A stretch of DNA of 34,394 nt from the NCBI GenBank assembly GCA_012511885.1, contig JAAZFE010000110.1:1-34394 (forward strand), given 5' to 3'. Positions 23,981 to 34,394 of the stretch are shown here, piece after piece; position 1 is the first letter of the stretch; each line of letters begins with the position of its first letter. Made by a program: the position numbers and the translations under genes. The notes beneath the pieces were generated by a model, which searched no databases, was not told the origin of the DNA, and saw only the letters and a list, made by a program, of their open reading frames with translations. Source of the stretch: Lentisphaerota bacterium (GTDB lineage: Bacteria; Verrucomicrobiota; Kiritimatiellia; CAIQIC01; Lenti-01).

Positions 23981-25594
23981 TCAGGCCTCTTCCGCCCCGG
24001 GCCGGGTGGCGGCCGGCTTGCGTCGCCGCCGCAGGGCATCCATCAGATCGCCCAGTTCCTGGAAACGAAACACCCGCGCCAGGCCGAAATACACCGCCAT
24101 GCCCAAGCCGATGGCCAGAGGCACCGCGATCAGCCGCGCCAGCTTGAGCGAAACCATCGTGTCCAGCCATGGAGTCAGTCCGCGCAAAACCAGCAGGGCC
24201 GCCAGGGCCATGCCGACGGCCGCGCCGAGCGCCCGCGCCCACCCCGCCAGGATCCCGCGGATGCGAAACGCGCCCAGCCGCCGATAAAGAATCCAGCCCA
24301 GCGTCAGGCCGTACACCCCCTCGGAAATCACCGTGGAAAGCGCCATGCCCGCGTGCTTCCAATACTCCCGCAGGAACACCGCCGAAAGAATGTTCAGGGT
24401 CAGGTTCAGCCACACCGTGCACAGCCCGACCTTGACCGGCGTGCGGGTGTCCTGCAGCGCGTAGAAGGCCGGCACAAACACCTTGGCCAGACAGAACACC
24501 ATCAGCCCCGGCGCGTAGAACGACAAAGCCCGCGCGGTCAGGAAGGTGCTTTCCGGATTGAACGAGCGGTATTCAAAAATCAGCTCAATGATCGGCCGCG
24601 AAAGAACGAACAGACCGATGGCCGCGGGGGTCATCACAAACAGGAGCACGCGCAGGCCGTGCTGAACGGCCCCGCGCATGTCGTCATACTTCTTTTGCGC
24701 GGCAAACTCCGATAGCACCGGCAGCAGCACCGTCCCCAGCGAGGTCGCCAAAATGCCCTGCGGAAAATAAATCAGCCGCTCGGCGTAATAGAGCGCCGAC
24801 GGCGCCCAGGCGCCCACCAGATAGAGCGCGATGAAGCTGTCCAGCATCACATTGACCTGGTTGACCGCCAGCCCCAGGGCCGAGGGCCCCATCAGCCAGA
24901 ACACGCGCTTGACCTGCGGGTCGCGCCAGTCGGCGTCAATGCCCGGCCTCCAGCCCACCCGCACCAGCGCGGGCAGTTGATAGGCCAGTTGCACCGCCCC
25001 CGCCACCAGCACCGTCCAGGCCAGCATCTTGATCTGGCGCTCCGCCCCCCCCGACACCAGTGGCACCAGGAACAGAATCGAGAGAATCCACGTGATGTTC
25101 AGCAGCGCCGGGGTGAAGGCCGACACCGAAAACAGGCGGTAGGAATTGAGCACGGCCATGGCCAGCGCGGCCATGCAAATGAAGAGCACATAGGGCAGCA
25201 TGATCCGCGCCAGCGGCAGCACCGCCAGCGCCTTCTCGCTCACGAACGGCATGCGCAGCCAGATGGTCATCCCCAAAATGCCCAGCGCCACGATCGCCAG
25301 CAGCCCCCCCAGCACCAGGGTCACCACCCGCCGCGCCAGACGCCAGGCCGCGGCCTCGCCCTCGTGGCGGCGCGTCTGCATGAACACCGGCAGAAAGGCC
25401 GCCGACAGCGCCCCCTCGCCGAACAGCGCGCGGAACAGGTTGGGCAGCCGGAACGCCACCACAAACGACGACATCGCCAGCGAGGTCCCGAACACGCTCG
25501 CCGTCAGAATGTCGCGCACCATCCCGAGGGCGCGGCTCAACATCGTGAAGCCGCCCACGGTGATCGCAAACCGGATGACGTTGCGATTCTTCAT
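23981..25594 (-). CDS. murJ: Lipid II flippase / MviN family
   Basis: SRALGMVRDILTASVFGTSLAMSSFVVAFRLPNLFRALFGEGALSAAFLPVF; multiple TM helices; ATGA overlap with nth. Confidence 0.96.
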   Translation of the reverse strand: MKNRNVIRFAITVGGFTMLSRALGMVRDILTASVFGTSLAMSSFVVAFRLPNLFRALFGEGALSAAFLPVFMQTRRHEGEAAAWRLARRVVTLVLGGLLAIVALGILGMTIWLRMPFVSEKALAVLPLARIMLPYVLFICMAALAMAVLNSYRLFSVSAFTPALLNITWILSILFLVPLVSGGAERQIKMLAWTVLVAGAVQLAYQLPALVRVGWRPGIDADWRDPQVKRVFWLMGPSALGLAVNQVNVMLDSFIALYLVGAWAPSALYYAERLIYFPQGILATSLGTVLLPVLSEFAAQKKYDDMRGAVQHGLRVLLFVMTPAAIGLFVLSRPIIELIFEYRSFNPESTFLTARALSFYAPGLMVFCLAKVFVPAFYALQDTRTPVKVGLCTVWLNLTLNILSAVFLREYWKHAGMALSTVISEGVYGLTLGWILYRRLGAFRIRGILAGWARALGAAVGMALAALLVLRGLTPWLDTMVSLKLARLIAVPLAIGLGMAVYFGLARVFRFQELGDLMDALRRRRKPAATRPGAEEA

Positions 25595-26262
25595 GGCGCC
25601 GGGGCGGCGGGCTGCGCCGAAGGGCACAGGTCCGCCACCGGGCAATTCGCGCAGTCGGGCTTGCGCGCGTAGCAGCAGCGCCGCCCGTGGAACACCATCG
25701 CATGCGACCAATCGGTCCAGTCCTTCTCCGGCACGATGTTGCCCACCTCGCGCTCGATCACCACCGCGTTCTTCTCGCCCTTGCGCACAAACCCCAGCCG
25801 GTTCGAAAGCCGGATGAAGTGGGTGTCCACCACCAGGCCCGGATGGCCAAAAATCGTGCCCCAGAGCAGATTGGCGGTCTTGCGGCCGATGCCGGGCAGC
25901 GTCGTCAGCACATCGAAATCTTCGGGCAGCTCTCCGCCGAACTCCTCATCCAGGCGGGCCATCAGCGCGCGCACATTCTTGGCCTTGTTGCGATAGAATC
26001 CGGTGGAATAGAACTCCTGTTCGAGCGTTTCCTGGGGAACCTTGGCCCAATCCGCCGGCGTGCGATACTTCGCGAAAAGCGCCGGGGTGACCATGTTGAC
26101 CCGGCGGTCGGTGCATTGCGCCGAGAGGATGGTGGCCACGGTCAGCTCGGTGGGCGTGGTCCAATCCAACTCGCATTTGGCGTCCGGATAGCGCTTGCGC
26201 AGGCGGCGCAGAATCTTCCGCGCGCGCTCCTGTTTCTGCTTCAACGATTCTCGGGCCATCAT
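25591..26262 (-). CDS. nth: Endonuclease III
   Basis: ATILSAQCTDRRVNMVTPALF; LPGIGRKTANLLWG; VDTHFIRLSNRLGF; C-x6-C-x2-C-x5-C cluster motif. Confidence 0.96.
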   Translation of the reverse strand: MMARESLKQKQERARKILRRLRKRYPDAKCELDWTTPTELTVATILSAQCTDRRVNMVTPALFAKYRTPADWAKVPQETLEQEFYSTGFYRNKAKNVRALMARLDEEFGGELPEDFDVLTTLPGIGRKTANLLWGTIFGHPGLVVDTHFIRLSNRLGFVRKGEKNAVVIEREVGNIVPEKDWTDWSHAMVFHGRRCCYARKPDCANCPVADLCPSAQPAAPAP

Positions 26263-26282
26263 CGCCTCCTCATCGGGCCGGG

Positions 26283-26999
26283 TCAGCCCTCCTCTTCGGC
26301 TTCGGCGGCTTCCTCGGCAAGGTCTTGCAGCACCAGCAGGCGGCCGCTGAAATAGGGGCCCGGGAACTGCTCCTCGAGCAGCGACGGCCCGGCTTCGGCA
26401 GCAAAGGCCTCCGCCAGCGCGTCGTAGTCCGAGCGCTGGAAATGCAGCGCCGCCTCGATGCGTCCCGTGGCGCGGTTCTGCGCCATGAAGCACAACTGCT
26501 CCGGGGTGGAATCGAGCGGATTGAACAGCAGGTTCATCTGACCGGCCGGCAGCTTCTCCGGGTTGCGCCGATACATCAGATATTTGATGTGCTCGACCAG
26601 GCGCGCATCCATCTGCTGCTCGCGCAAAAAGACGCGCTCGACCAGTTCGCCCGGCTCAATCACCAGATGAATCTCGGGCAAAGGCACGTCCGTCGGCATC
26701 AATTGGTCCAGATTGCCGACCGTGCGGGAAAAGTCCGCCACCACTTCGTCCAACGTGCGCCCGTTGTTCACCGGATCAAGAAACACCATCAGCTCCCGTT
26801 CGAGATGCCGGTAAACCAGCGGTTTGCTCACCGCGAAACTCCCCGCGCAGGACGCGCAGGTCACCCGGTTGATTTCGCCTTTGAGCAGCCGTTCGTGCAG
26901 TTCGGGTTCGCGGTCAATGTCGAGCACGTCCCACAACGCGACCTCCTGCTCGTGCTCGCAGAGCGGACAGCGGATTGGATGCTGACGGGTAGTAGCCAT
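26283..26999 (-). CDS. CpXC domain-containing protein
   Basis: RCPLCEHEQEVALWDVLDIDREPELHERLLKGEINRVTCASCAGSFAVSKPLVYRHLERELMVFLDP, CpXC (PF14353)-like. Confidence 0.8.
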   Translation of the reverse strand: MATTRQHPIRCPLCEHEQEVALWDVLDIDREPELHERLLKGEINRVTCASCAGSFAVSKPLVYRHLERELMVFLDPVNNGRTLDEVVADFSRTVGNLDQLMPTDVPLPEIHLVIEPGELVERVFLREQQMDARLVEHIKYLMYRRNPEKLPAGQMNLLFNPLDSTPEQLCFMAQNRATGRIEAALHFQRSDYDALAEAFAAEAGPSLLEEQFPGPYFSGRLLVLQDLAEEAAEAEEEG

Positions 27000-27033
27000 T
27001 AGCGGGCCATCATCCGGCCCCCACCCCAAAAAA

Positions 27034-28206
27034 TCAATGCCGAACCACCGCCGCGGCGTCCGCGCGGCGTCGTTTGCGCCACTCGCTCCGCCAGGGATGG
27101 CGTAGCAGCCGCAGGGGCCGGATCAGGTGATAGAGCCGGTAGAGCGCGGGCGGCAGCGGCACCGCCTCCATATCGCCCAGCGTGGGGATCAGCGCCCACC
27201 CCGCCATCATGCGCCAGCGCTGGCGGGCCAGATCCATCGCGTCGCGCTCGAAGAGCAGGCGTTCGAGCATCGGGCGGCGCGTCGGCTCCGGGCCGATGTC
27301 CTCGAGGCGGACTCGCGCGGCCAGCTTCCGCGCGGCGCCGGCCTCCGCCAGCGCCTCCGCCGGCCCCGACAACCGACTGCCCAGATGCTCGCGAGCCAGG
27401 CGCAATCCGATGCCCAGGATGGTCTCCTGCCGCCACGCGCGAGCCAGGGCGCAGGCCTCGCCGTGTTCCTCCACCGAGAGTGCCTGCCACAGCCCGGCCG
27501 CGTCCGCCACCCAGGCCAAGCGGTCCCAGGCGTGGTGCGCGCCATGGCGGCAGGCGTGCAGCAGCGCGTGCACCGGATGAGGCGCGCGGACGCTCCGCCC
27601 GCCGATTTCCAGCGCCGCCGCCCGCGCGCGCATGTCCGCCGCGGCGCGGCGCGACGGCGCGAGGGCATCCGTGCCGTGCCCGACTTCGATCAGCCGCTCG
27701 TCGCGCGGATGGCGCAGGGCCGTCTCGATCCCCGCGCGGCGCGCGCAGGCCGCCACCCGCGGCGGCAGGGGCGACCACGGCTCATAGCCGTTCTTCTCCA
27801 GCGCGGCGACGGCCTTCTCCAGCTCCCTGGCGGGCACCCACAAATCAATGTCGTCGCTCACCCGCCATTCCGGCAGCGGATAGGCCTGGCGGGCCAGCGC
27901 CGGACCCTTCAGCACGAGAAAAACCACGCCGGCCCCCTGCCAGATCGCGGCAATCCGCCCGAGCTCCTGCTCGAGGCGGGTCATCTGCTGCGCCAGTGCC
28001 AGCACCCGGCGGCGGAAAAACGCGCGGTCCTCCTCGACCAGCCCCGCCGCACAAAGCGGCACCACGCGATGACGCTCCGCCAGCGCCAGCAGATCGGCGG
28101 GCTCCACGCCATCGCGCAGCGCGACACTCCCAAGCCGCCCGGCCAGCGCCGCGGCGCAGGCCTCGCGCAATACACCAAACACGGGCGGAATGACGGGCGA
28201 ACTCAT
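27034..28206 (-). CDS. NTP_transf_5-like nucleotidyltransferase family protein
   Basis: FLVLKGPALARQAYPLPEWRVSDDIDLWVPARELEKAVAALEKNGYEP. Confidence 0.8.
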   Translation of the reverse strand: MSSPVIPPVFGVLREACAAALAGRLGSVALRDGVEPADLLALAERHRVVPLCAAGLVEEDRAFFRRRVLALAQQMTRLEQELGRIAAIWQGAGVVFLVLKGPALARQAYPLPEWRVSDDIDLWVPARELEKAVAALEKNGYEPWSPLPPRVAACARRAGIETALRHPRDERLIEVGHGTDALAPSRRAAADMRARAAALEIGGRSVRAPHPVHALLHACRHGAHHAWDRLAWVADAAGLWQALSVEEHGEACALARAWRQETILGIGLRLAREHLGSRLSGPAEALAEAGAARKLAARVRLEDIGPEPTRRPMLERLLFERDAMDLARQRWRMMAGWALIPTLGDMEAVPLPPALYRLYHLIRPLRLLRHPWRSEWRKRRRADAAAVVRH

Positions 28207-28601
28207 GGCTTCTTTTTTGGCGCCAGCCACCTGTTGACGAGCTTTCGCGGCGGATGAACCATTCGGAACACCAGCCGCTGCCAGGCGGCGAGCGGAACTC
28301 GTCCGGCGACTTGTTCAAGCCGTACGTGCTCGGGCTTGCCGTATCCGGAATCACCGCGACAGTCCACGGAGTCTTCGCGCACGGCGACCACCCGGTGCAG
28401 TATCGGCTCGTTTTCGCCGCGCCAGAACAGCACGATGTCGCCGCGGCGCAACGGACGCCCCCCCAGCGGCGTCACGCGCACTTTTTGCCCCTCGCGCAGC
28501 CAGGGCAGCATGCTAACGCCGCGCACGCGGAACAGCACGGATTCCCCGCGCGACAGCGTGTCGCGCAGCACCGCCAAAAACAACTGCTGATCAGTCCGCA
28601 T
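28203..28601 (-). CDS. S24/S26-like signal peptidase family protein
   Basis: GVSMLPWLREGQKVRV...RGDIVLFWRGENEPILHRVVAV; ATGA-type overlap with the NTP_transf_5 gene. Confidence 0.8.
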   Translation of the reverse strand: MRTDQQLFLAVLRDTLSRGESVLFRVRGVSMLPWLREGQKVRVTPLGGRPLRRGDIVLFWRGENEPILHRVVAVREDSVDCRGDSGYGKPEHVRLEQVAGRVPLAAWQRLVFRMVHPPRKLVNRWLAPKKKP

Positions 28602-28613
28602 AACTCAACGCCA

Positions 28614-28716
28614 GTTTCCACAGCGTGGAAAAACGAAGCAAGAGTTTTCCACGCCATGGAAAGTTTTTCGCCAAGTTTTCCACGCCATGGAAAAAAGTTT
28701 TCCACGCCGTGGAAAA
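28614..28716. repeat. Palindrome array, cluster 1 (4 copies of TTTTCCACGCCRTGGAAAA-type)
   Basis: CCA-core starts 28618, 28649, 28680, 28702. Confidence 0.92.
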
Positions 28717-28726
28717 CTACAGCCCC

Positions 28727-28862
28727 AAAAAACGCCCCCCAAACACCCATTTCGCCCCAGCCCAAAAAACACCCAAATAATGCCAAAAACACTGTATTTC
28801 AGCCGTTTTGGGCCCATTTTTGCCCTCAAAACACCCTTTTTTGCCCCGTTTTTGACCCGAAA
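28727..28862. repeat. Phased A/T-tract block between the palindrome clusters
   Basis: A/T tracts at 28727,28741,28750,28764,28775,28785,28797,28806,28817,28828,28837,28849. Confidence 0.75.
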
Positions 28863-28863
28863 C

Positions 28864-28935
28864 TTTTCCACGCCATGGAAAGTTTTTTTGGGATTTTTCC
28901 ACGCTATGGAAAATAGTTTTCCACGCCGTGGAAAA
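28864..28935. repeat. Palindrome array, cluster 2 (3 copies)
   Basis: CCA-core starts 28868, 28899, 28921; same 31/22-bp spacing as cluster 1. Confidence 0.92.
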
Positions 28936-28968
28936 CAGGCCCGGCCCGGATGTTGCCGCTTATTTCTG

Positions 28969-31900
28969 CTATTCGCCTGGCTCGTCGAGGAAGACTTCGA
29001 TGCCGCCGAACCACGCGTCGGCGGCCGGGCTGGTGACGACCATGCCGGGAATGCCCCAGCCCAGCGAATTGGTGCCGCCGCCGTCGGTCCAGTTGGTCCA
29101 GTAGAGCAGGCGGTAATAGCGGCTGGCGCTGGCGGGGAAGGTGAAGCGGATGGAGCCCTCGAGAAGGGGATCATCGGTCCAGTTGAGTCGCAGCACGCTG
29201 TTGGAGTCGGTGGGATCGGTGTCGGCAACATATTCCTGCCAGGTGGTCATGCCGTCGCCGTCGGCGTCGGCGTCGGGGCCGTAGGCGGAGGCGTTGGGAT
29301 CCAACCCACGGGCGATGAGCCACTGCTCGAAGAGCGTGGGATCGGGGCCCGGGTCTGCATCCGGATCGGCGGTGCGGAATTGTCCGGTCACGTAGTCGCC
29401 GGTCATGCCACCCGCCAGGATGGGGCGCACGCGGTAGTGGTAGGTCATGCCGGCTTGCAGATTGGTGACGGCAAGCGGAGTGCCGACGACCACTCGGGCG
29501 TCATAGCCGGGCACGAAACCGGCGGAAAACACGAAGGGATAAAGGGTGATGTCGTCAATGTTGAAGCGGTCGTCCGTGCCCGTAGTCTTGAGGATTTGGA
29601 TGCGCACGCCACCCGTGCGGTTGAGGTTGGTGACGCTGAACAAGGTGAGATCGGTGGAATCGACCACAAAGTCGCCCACGGAGGTCCAGGTGGCGCCGGC
29701 ATCGGTGCTGATTTCAACGCGCCCCTCGGTGGCGGCGTCTGTGCCATATTTGCCGTAGTAGAAGGTGATGGCGTTCAGTCCGCCGGACACGTCCTCATTC
29801 ATGCGCAAGTATCCGGTGGCGGCGTCGGTGGCATTCGAGCGGACGCGCGCGGAGCGGGCGCCATGTTTGCGGTCATTGTCCAATGCGCCAATGAGCGCCT
29901 CGTTGAGCTCCCATGACACGCCATTGAGCAGGACGGAATTGGCGGCGTAGCCGTTTTTGCTCGCATCCTCAAAATCGGCGACATAGGCGGCGGGCGCATC
30001 GCCGGCTTCATCGGTGAAATCGGCGCGGGTGTGCACGTCCACTTCATAGCCGATGGCGCCATCCACGGGAGTCCATTCCACCATGGCGCTGTCCTGCGTG
30101 ATGTGACTGCTCCAGACATCGAAGGGCTCCTCGTCAGGCAGCGGGGCATAGGCATAGGGCATGATGGTGATGTCGTCAATGTTGACGCGATTGCCGTTGT
30201 TGCCGTCCACCATGAGCCAGCGCAAATAGGTGGAGGTGGTAATTTCCAGCGTGAGGTTGGTTGCGGCGAAGGCACCGATGATGCCGTCGGCCACCGCTTC
30301 CGCTTGGGTGGTCCAGCTGATGCCGTCGGGACTGGTTTGCAGTGCAACCGTGCCGCGGCTGTCACTGCTGAACATGGCGTAATGGAAGGAGACGGAGTGG
30401 ATGCCGTGCTCGAACGGGGCGGTGCTTTGCAAGACGCCGTTCGTTGGCGAGTCGGCGGAAATGAAACGCAGGCGCAACGAGGACTCGCCGTTTTTCACGT
30501 CCGTTTGCGTGCTGCCCCGATATCCGTTGAGAATGTACCAATCGCGCGGTTCGATGGTGGGATGGAGGCAGATCGTTTGCTCACCATAGATGGCGCCAGG
30601 CTTCCCGTTGGTGTCGAAATTGATGAGCATTTCGTCGCCGAAAACCAAGGGGCTTTCTTCGATGGTGACAGCGTTGGTGAAGGTGAAAGTGCCGCCCAGG
30701 ACGCCATCCACGTCGTCGAGCGTGACCACCGCGTCATAGGTGCCAACGGCGACCGGCGTGGCGGGCAGATACACCACGGAATAGCCCAGCCCGACGGGAT
30801 CGGTGCGGAACTGCGCGGTGTGCGGCAGGCCGTCTTCCACCGCCACGACGGGCGCGACCAGCTCGCAGGCGGCCACGACCGGATCGAGCGGGATGAAGGG
30901 CAGAATGAGCAGGTTGTCAAGATTCGCCTCCCCCGCGCCGCCGCTGCCGTTGCCCACCCAGCGCAAGCGGAATTGCGCCGGCCCCAGCACCTGAACGGGC
31001 AGCTCGAAGCGGGTCAGCTCGCTCACGCCCTCTGTGCTGAAAATGGCGAGCACTTGCCAACCCGAGGTATGCTGCACCTCCACGAACAACGTGACGCCCG
31101 CGCTGTCGCCGTACGACGCGGCATCGAACGAGAGGCAGGCGATGCCGTTGGTGAGCGCGCCCTGCAGCGTCATGGCGCCGGAGTTGCGCAGGCGCGCGGC
31201 GCGAAGGCCGTCCATCTGGTCGCCATCCGCATTGCCCCCGCTCACCGCCACAATGGCCTCGGAGAGCACCCATTGGCGGCGGTCCAGCGTGAGCGGCGTT
31301 TGGCTCTCGAAGCTGGTCTTGGCGGCGGCGTCTTCGAAGTCAATCTGGTAATTATCATTATAATAGGGATCCGGGTCGTATTCGTTCGGAATGCCGTCGC
31401 CATCGATGTCGTCGTCGCACGCGTCCCCCACCCCGTCGCCGTCGGTATCGGCCTGGTCAGGGTTGTATTCATAGGGGCAGTTGTCCAGCTCGTTGGCCAC
31501 GCCGTCGCCGTCAATGTCCCAGTCGCAGGCGTCGCCCACGCCGTCGCCGTCGGTGTCGAGTTGCAGGGGATTGTATTCTTCGGGGCAGTTGTCGCAGTCG
31601 TCGGGTATGCCGTCAGCGTCCAAATCGCCCACGGCGATGACAATTTCGCCGCTGACCTGCCCGACATTGGGCGCGCCGGGCGTGGCGGGCGCCACCGTCC
31701 AGTCGCGCGCGACCAGCACCCGATTGGGCGCCTGCGGGCAGTTGTCGCTGCCGGGATCAATGCCAATATCGTGCAAATAGATCGGACTTCCCGGCGGCAC
31801 GAGGCGCGAGACAGTGCCCGGATTGTTGACATCAATGTTGTGCGACTTTCCGTCGCCACTATGCCATAGCACGGCATCCAGAATGTTGCTGGAGGGGCCG

Positions 31901-34107
31901 TAGAGAATCAGCGCGTCGGGTCCGTTCTGCAAGAGACCGGGTAGTGTGAAATGGGATTGAGGAACCGTGTCCACATTCTGCCCAATCACCACAAAGCCCA
32001 GCGGCTTGCCCTCGACATCCAGCACGCCGGAATTGGGCACGACAAAATCCGGAAAGGTGAAGGTCCAGAGAAGCTCGGCTTGATTGGTATCGCCATTGTA
32101 GTGGCGAATCGAATATCCCGTCAGGTCCGTGCCCGCATGGGCAATCAGCTCGACGAACTCATTGACGTCGGTGCCCGCCCCATTCGCGCGCACTTCGTTG
32201 AAGAGCGGCGTGGCGTAATCCAGGAAGCCAATGATGGGGAAGGAAAATTCAATGATGCCCGATGTTTTGGTGGTGACGCCGCCGCCGCCTTCAAAGGAAT
32301 AGCGGACGTAGTATTCGAGCAAATCGCCTTCGTTTTTCCCCGGATTGAGCTGCGGCGTGATCCACGTATTTCCAGCCGTATTCGTCATCGCCACTTCGTT
32401 CCACGCTCCGCCCTGAATGCGGAACACCGCGGTGGCGGTCAGGTTCGATGCCTCGGAGTTGGCGACAATGCTCGCCGTGATCGCGAAGGCGTTGGTCGCG
32501 CGCGGAACGGTCGGCTCCAAGGCGGGGCCGGACAAAATAATGGCGTCCGCCGCGCCAATGGCCTGATGCTCGCCGGGGGTCGCGGCGTTCATGTCCGCCG
32601 TAATCGTCCATTCGCTCGAATCCCAATTCTCCAACGGGTCCGAGACTCCCTCCACGCGCGCGGCGACGGAATTGGGATAGTGCCACGCGCTCGAGGATTG
32701 GCCTATTTCGCCATACATATCGGTGATGCGACCGCTCATTTGCAGCGCCACCGCCGCATAGCCGTCCAGCGCGGTCAGGGCGTTGGCCTCAAAATCTGCC
32801 GCAACGCCCCACACCGATTGGAACGTGCCGGAGGATGCCGCCACAAGATAGGTTCCGCCCGCGGGTATGGAGCCGCTCAGTGGAATGACGGCCGTGGCAA
32901 ACATGGATCCCCCTGCATAAATCGCCAGCGAATAGTTGGTCAGGCTCAGCGGCTCCGCGCCCGTGTTGCACAGCTCGACATAGCGCGCGCCGGGCGACGA
33001 ATGGGAAACTACTTCGCTGATGATGCCCACCGGCGTCAGCCCCGCCATTTCATCCATCAAATGGAAGTCGGCAAACAGCATCAAGTGATCTGACGCGCGC
33101 ACGCTGGTATCCGCCCGCGGCGGACTCCCATACTTGGGCAAGCCCACCCCGACACCGTCTTTTTCCGAGTGATAGACCTCGCCAACAGGCGCGCCATACG
33201 CGCTGGTCATGATTTCTTCGCTGAAATAGATGTAGTCGAGGCGGTGTCCCGGATTGCCATCCTGCTTGATGTGGGTGTAGGTATCCGCATCTCCCGTGTG
33301 AGCGGTCTCCACCAGATGCATGTTCGCCACTTCCGGCCCCAGCCGGTCGGTGGGATACAGCCGGTAGGGCAATTCCCATGCGGAATTGGTGAACCACGGG
33401 TAATCGAATCCGAGTTCTCCGGGAACGAATTTTCCCGCCGCCAAATGCTCTTCATAATAGGCCAGGGGGAACGATTCATGCTGGCTGATCTCGATCGAAT
33501 CGTTGAAGTCGCCCATGACCGCATATTCGGTGTCGAGCGGAAGCTGCTCCATCAGGTTGGTGATGTATTGCCCCGTCCGATAAATCTCGAAACCGCGCTT
33601 GAGCCTCGATAGTTTGTCTGTCGTGCCCGACTTGTTGTGCAACGAAAACACATGAAACGGATTGAGCGCGCCGGGCACCTGAATGACGGCATGAATCGGC
33701 CAGCGCGTGAACTCCCTGGCGGCGGGATCGGTATAGTTTTCCATGACATGCTGCGCCGCCACCATCGGGAACTTGCTCCAAACCCCCGCCCGCATGGAGG
33801 TGGAAGTCCATCCGCCGTCGGTTATGGCATAGTAGGGATAGCCCAGAGCGGCCGCCATCTCCAGCCAGGCGGCCATGCTTTTGGCGTTGAGTTCTTGAAA
33901 ACAAACAATGTCCGGCTGCACCCGCAGAAAAATATCCTGAACCGCCCAATAGTCGTCGTCGGGATTGTCATGGCGATTGTCTGAGGTGTCTATCCCCTGC
34001 TCCACATTAAACGACGCAATGCGAACCGATACCGCTCCCGCGGATTGGCATAGCAACCAGCCTAAACACAAGATACCCAGCCGACGAATTAGTTGGTGCC
34101 GCCTCAT
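28969..34107 (-). CDS. Giant secreted multidomain protein: endonuclease/exonuclease/phosphatase + lamin-tail domains + thrombospondin type 3 repeats + FnIII/MBG-like domains
   Basis: Signal peptide [55 protein letters not shown] (EEP); '[64 protein letters not shown]' TSP3; lamin-tail-like '[35 protein letters not shown]'. Confidence 0.9.
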   Translation of the reverse strand: MRRHQLIRRLGILCLGWLLCQSAGAVSVRIASFNVEQGIDTSDNRHDNPDDDYWAVQDIFLRVQPDIVCFQELNAKSMAAWLEMAAALGYPYYAITDGGWTSTSMRAGVWSKFPMVAAQHVMENYTDPAAREFTRWPIHAVIQVPGALNPFHVFSLHNKSGTTDKLSRLKRGFEIYRTGQYITNLMEQLPLDTEYAVMGDFNDSIEISQHESFPLAYYEEHLAAGKFVPGELGFDYPWFTNSAWELPYRLYPTDRLGPEVANMHLVETAHTGDADTYTHIKQDGNPGHRLDYIYFSEEIMTSAYGAPVGEVYHSEKDGVGVGLPKYGSPPRADTSVRASDHLMLFADFHLMDEMAGLTPVGIISEVVSHSSPGARYVELCNTGAEPLSLTNYSLAIYAGGSMFATAVIPLSGSIPAGGTYLVAASSGTFQSVWGVAADFEANALTALDGYAAVALQMSGRITDMYGEIGQSSSAWHYPNSVAARVEGVSDPLENWDSSEWTITADMNAATPGEHQAIGAADAIILSGPALEPTVPRATNAFAITASIVANSEASNLTATAVFRIQGGAWNEVAMTNTAGNTWITPQLNPGKNEGDLLEYYVRYSFEGGGGVTTKTSGIIEFSFPIIGFLDYATPLFNEVRANGAGTDVNEFVELIAHAGTDLTGYSIRHYNGDTNQAELLWTFTFPDFVVPNSGVLDVEGKPLGFVVIGQNVDTVPQSHFTLPGLLQNGPDALILYGPSSNILDAVLWHSGDGKSHNIDVNNPGTVSRLVPPGSPIYLHDIGIDPGSDNCPQAPNRVLVARDWTVAPATPGAPNVGQVSGEIVIAVGDLDADGIPDDCDNCPEEYNPLQLDTDGDGVGDACDWDIDGDGVANELDNCPYEYNPDQADTDGDGVGDACDDDIDGDGIPNEYDPDPYYNDNYQIDFEDAAAKTSFESQTPLTLDRRQWVLSEAIVAVSGGNADGDQMDGLRAARLRNSGAMTLQGALTNGIACLSFDAASYGDSAGVTLFVEVQHTSGWQVLAIFSTEGVSELTRFELPVQVLGPAQFRLRWVGNGSGGAGEANLDNLLILPFIPLDPVVAACELVAPVVAVEDGLPHTAQFRTDPVGLGYSVVYLPATPVAVGTYDAVVTLDDVDGVLGGTFTFTNAVTIEESPLVFGDEMLINFDTNGKPGAIYGEQTICLHPTIEPRDWYILNGYRGSTQTDVKNGESSLRLRFISADSPTNGVLQSTAPFEHGIHSVSFHYAMFSSDSRGTVALQTSPDGISWTTQAEAVADGIIGAFAATNLTLEITTSTYLRWLMVDGNNGNRVNIDDITIMPYAYAPLPDEEPFDVWSSHITQDSAMVEWTPVDGAIGYEVDVHTRADFTDEAGDAPAAYVADFEDASKNGYAANSVLLNGVSWELNEALIGALDNDRKHGARSARVRSNATDAATGYLRMNEDVSGGLNAITFYYGKYGTDAATEGRVEISTDAGATWTSVGDFVVDSTDLTLFSVTNLNRTGGVRIQILKTTGTDDRFNIDDITLYPFVFSAGFVPGYDARVVVGTPLAVTNLQAGMTYHYRVRPILAGGMTGDYVTGQFRTADPDADPGPDPTLFEQWLIARGLDPNASAYGPDADADGDGMTTWQEYVADTDPTDSNSVLRLNWTDDPLLEGSIRFTFPASASRYYRLLYWTNWTDGGGTNSLGWGIPGMVVTSPAADAWFGGIEVFLDEPGE

Positions 34108-34267
34108 CTTTCGCCTGCTGAATTCAATATCATGCCAGCATCCTAACCAAATAGTAACAATCAGGGAAAGCCTATACCCCATACGAAGACCGCCTGAGTT
34201 CCGAAATGGGACACCCGGGAAGCTTGCTGTTTTTGGACGAATAGATGCTGTTCAATTGAGTAAAACA

Positions 34268-34394
34268 GGTTCTTCGTAATATTTTATGGTGGGAGCGGGT
34301 TTGTGAGTGTTGAGTCACTGTCCGTTTTTTGTCCATGATGAGGCATGAATACAACCAATAAACATTACGCGCAGTTACTGGGTCTTGTTGCCCC
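34268..34394 (+). mobile_element. Probable left end of an ISL3-like insertion sequence with the start of its transposase
   Basis: GGTTCTTCGTAATATTTTATGG resembles ISL3 terminal repeats; ORF from 34345 MNTTNKHYAQLLGLVAP... resembles the N-terminus of ISL3 transposases. Truncated by the window edge. Confidence 0.5.

Noticed and set aside
28687-28990. Peptides such as 'FHGVENF / FPRRGKLFSMAWK' in several frames
   Set aside because: Translation of the palindrome array; better explained as DNA-level repeats than protein.
30031-31869. 612-aa plus-strand ORF
   Set aside because: Antisense of the giant EEP/TSP3 protein; no recognisable family.

Overview
This is a GC-rich bacterial window. Its style resembles the PVC superphylum, possibly Kiritimatiellota/Verrucomicrobia; that placement is inferred from protein and repeat style and was not tested. 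It contains: (i) a giant secreted FnIII-rich protein running off the left edge (minus strand); (ii) a tandem array of four MNT-nucleotidyltransferase/HEPN (type VII-like) gene pairs plus an orphan fifth MNT, all on the minus strand, with a recurring near-identical 'start tag' (MSxVRTVERRR) at several module boundaries; (iii) a repeat-dense region at about 9.8-12.2 kb with a ~315-bp tandem repeat, a perfect 107-bp direct repeat flanking the orphan MNT, and many hairpins; (iv) housekeeping genes: family-4 uracil-DNA glycosylase, a secreted GH13 enzyme, LolD, LolC/E, LysS, RibF, a universal stress protein, a lipoprotein, a THEP1-like NTPase, MurJ, Nth, a CpXC protein, an NTP_transf_5-like protein and an S26-like peptidase; (v) a second giant secreted protein (endonuclease/exonuclease/phosphatase + lamin-tail + TSP3 repeats); (vi) the probable left end of an ISL3-like insertion sequence at the right edge. 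The strongest unexplained signals are intergenic. One is a composite element, present three times in the same order: 7-mer GACTCNC repeats, then T-tracts phased at ~10.2 bp, then GATC sites at exact 9-bp spacing. The other is a 7-copy palindrome array (TTTTCCACGCCRTGGAAAA) with repeated 31/22-bp spacing around another phased A/T-tract block, just upstream of the S26-like peptidase gene.
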